Below, piece after piece: positions 62,444-64,000 of a stretch of 64,000 nt of DNA. The notes under the pieces are model-generated. The model saw only the letters and a list, made by a program, of their open reading frames with translations, was not told where the DNA came from and did no database searches. Positions within the stretch are counted from its first letter, which is position 1, and each line of letters begins with the position of its first letter. The translations under genes and the position numbers were made by a program. Origin of the DNA: Chryseobacterium rhizosphaerae (GTDB taxonomy: Bacteria > Bacteroidota > Bacteroidia > Flavobacteriales > Weeksellaceae); assembly GCF_003385455.1 (NCBI RefSeq), contig NZ_QNUF01000010.1:62001-126000 (forward strand). Direction: 5' to 3'.

Positions 62444-63067
62444 TTAATACGATTGTTTAATATTCTTTATATAGGTAAGAGATTCCGGTCCTTTGTTACA
62501 AATAAGATCCAGAATCGATAAATCTTCCAAAAACCCGAATTTATCTGAAAAGGTTTGGTAATATTCCTCCATTTCAAATTCAGAAGGATGTTTTGCCGAA
62601 AACTTTTCTCTGAAATTAATACTTTCAGGATTTTTGATATATTCTTCATTCAAAGAGTATGCCTTTTCTGTTTTAAGTATCTGTTGGATCACTTCTAACC
62701 CTTTAAGGTTAAAATCAAGAAGGAATTTTTCTTTCAGATCAAATATTTTCCTCAGTTTATCTTCATAGTATTCAAAATAGGGAGAACTTTGATATGCCGT
62801 TTTGATGGACTTCCAGTGAAGACTTCTAAAATCCTCCCTGTAGGAAATCTCCATATCTTTCATTTCTCTTTTCCCATTATGGTTCATTGGGATAATCAGT
62901 GAAAGTTTTCCATTAGCCCCATAAATATTGGCTCTGTTTCTATACGTTTGCTTTGGAAAATTTTCAAACTGTTCAAATACAATTTCATTTTCAGTGTTTA
63001 ACAATACTGAAAACCATGACACCGGTGGCAGATAAAATACCGGCAATAAAACATTCTTCATATTCAT
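62444..63067 (-). CDS. WbqC-like family protein
   Basis: 207 residues. N-terminal LPVFYLPPVSWFSVLL, then ENFPKQTYRNRANIYGANGK and IIPMNHNG, matching the WbqC-like family. Reported relatives occur in O-antigen and other surface-sugar loci, but the enzyme activity is not established. No sugar locus is next to it. Confidence 0.8.
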   Translation of the reverse strand: MNMKNVLLPVFYLPPVSWFSVLLNTENEIVFEQFENFPKQTYRNRANIYGANGKLSLIIPMNHNGKREMKDMEISYREDFRSLHWKSIKTAYQSSPYFEYYEDKLRKIFDLKEKFLLDFNLKGLEVIQQILKTEKAYSLNEEYIKNPESINFREKFSAKHPSEFEMEEYYQTFSDKFGFLEDLSILDLICNKGPESLTYIKNIKQSY

Positions 63068-63124
63068 AATGCAAAAATGAAGTATTTTTTCAAATACTTC
63101 ATTCTATTTTAAGTTTAATTTTAT

Positions 63125-64000
63125 TTATAACTCGTCTTCAGTTTTGTTCTTTCTGAATAATTTCACGAAATATTCCCAACCGAAGAATAATATTAAAATC
63201 ATTGCTGCAATCCACCAGTATGAAGTTTTATTGGCTTCTCCTGTATTGGTTGCTTTAAACATTCTATCCCAACGAACCTTGAATGGCGCCTGATAGGTAG
63301 AGCTGCTGTCTGAGAAAGCTCCCTGAAGGCTCATCCATGTAAACATTGGTTTTCCAACAATATTTTCTTCCGGAACGAAACCAAAGAATCTTGCGTCTAA
63401 CGAAGCATCTCTGTTATCCCCTACCATCATATAATAATCCTGCTGAATAGTATATTGGTTGGTTTCCTTTCCGTTGATAAAGATCTTTCCGTTCTTTTTT
63501 TCTAAGCTGTTGTGCTCATATTCTGAAATGATCCATTGGAACATAGGAAGTGTTTCGTTATTGATCGCTACGACATCTCCTTTTTTAGGAATTCTTACCG
63601 GTCCATACCAATCTGCATTCCAAGGTTTGTTGATTGGGAAAATAGACTGTGTAGTATCAATTTTTGTTTTAAGCTCATCCTTATAATATACTGCTGCTTC
63701 TCCTTTTGCAGAAACATCTTCCTTCATATCAATTACCTGAGGAAGTTCTTTGATGTCTTTAGCCGTCTTATCGGTAAGACCCTGGAATGCGTAAAGATAC
63801 CCTCCGTTATTCTGCTGTAATTCCTGAATCGGCAAGAAACCGTATGCTTTGTATAAAGCTGGAATATCCAATTGGCTTCCAGTAGTGACAATATATCTGT
63901 GCTGTACTTCCTGGTCCCCTAGAACAACTTCCGGTTTTCCATTGACAAAAAGTCTTCCGGCTCTCATTTCGAAAGTATCACCAGCTGTAGCCACACATCT
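63125..64000 (-). CDS. lepB: Signal peptidase I, 3' part
   Basis: The frame is open to the window edge; the N-terminal part with the catalytic serine and lysine lies outside. Visible are RCVATAGDTFEMRAGRLFVNG, a long insertion, GDNRDASLDARFFGFVPEEN (box E) and a C-terminal membrane segment (WWIAAMILILFFGWEYFVKL). The large insertion between boxes D and E is usual in Bacteroidota type I signal peptidases. Confidence 0.9.
   Translation of the reverse strand, partial: RCVATAGDTFEMRAGRLFVNGKPEVVLGDQEVQHRYIVTTGSQLDIPALYKAYGFLPIQELQQNNGGYLYAFQGLTDKTAKDIKELPQVIDMKEDVSAKGEAAVYYKDELKTKIDTTQSIFPINKPWNADWYGPVRIPKKGDVVAINNETLPMFQWIISEYEHNSLEKKNGKIFINGKETNQYTIQQDYYMMVGDNRDASLDARFFGFVPEENIVGKPMFTWMSLQGAFSDSSSTYQAPFKVRWDRMFKATNTGEANKTSYWWIAAMILILFFGWEYFVKLFRKNKTEDEL

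Overview
The window looks like a chromosomal segment of a Bacteroidota bacterium, most likely a flavobacterium of the Chryseobacterium type. Supporting signs are low GC, promoters of the -33 TTTG / -7 TAnnTTTG type, a T9SS type A sorting domain, lipoproteins with an acidic run after the lipobox cysteine, a large TonB-dependent receptor, and tRNA genes without an encoded CCA end. The species assignment is inference from style, not from a database match.

Layout. 1-4348: a plus-strand operon for ergothioneine, with EgtD (cut by the window edge), EgtB, an ABC ATPase and a permease fused to a substrate-binding domain that is circularly permuted. 4490-11868: small lipoproteins, a Crp-type regulator, a cyclase-fold hydrolase, a DUF3592 protein, a serine hydrolase, an XRE regulator and a CPBP protease. 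12083-23725: an accessory island that I read as an R-body (refractile body) locus. It holds six tandem RebB genes, two divergent RebB-like genes, several unrecognised proteins (one split by an A10 slippage tract), a divergent arm with a P47/OrfX-like (TULIP) protein and a possible Cys-His deamidase, and a convergent operon with a two-component system. This is the most interesting part of the window.

23931-33066: LysE exporter with AraC regulator, siderophore-interacting reductase, quinone reductase-like protein, saccharopine dehydrogenase-like protein, Crp regulator, a possible small RNA or leader, aminopeptidase P, an ECF sigma factor with a near-leaderless promoter, and tyrS. 33092-41655: two related DDDD-type lipoproteins, a TPR histidine kinase with its LuxR regulator, a T9SS-secreted protein, a Cys-rich bacteriocin-like peptide, a TPR-AraC regulator and an esterase. 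41770-45217: a tandemly duplicated aspartyl protease-PDZ module in which one copy of the small partner gene has decayed. 45210-53009: L,D-transpeptidase, LuxR regulator, membrane AraC regulator, TonB receptor and a PI-PLC-like enzyme.

53108-53499: four identical tRNA-Asp genes in a 106-bp tandem repeat. 53627-64000: thioredoxin, cysteine desulfurase, a PrcB-like lipoprotein, then a four-gene operon (HAD phosphatase, SDR, FAD oxidase, UbiA transferase) that matches the enzyme set making polyprenyl-phosphoryl-arabinose in mycobacteria. OmpA-like and lipocalin lipoproteins, a subtilisin-like protease, a WbqC-like protein and the 3' part of signal peptidase I follow.

Functional themes are low-molecular-weight thiol metabolism, envelope and surface lipoproteins, a putative arabinosyl-lipid donor pathway, and an R-body system with candidate toxin-like neighbours. 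All functions are read from sequence motifs recalled from family knowledge; no search was run.
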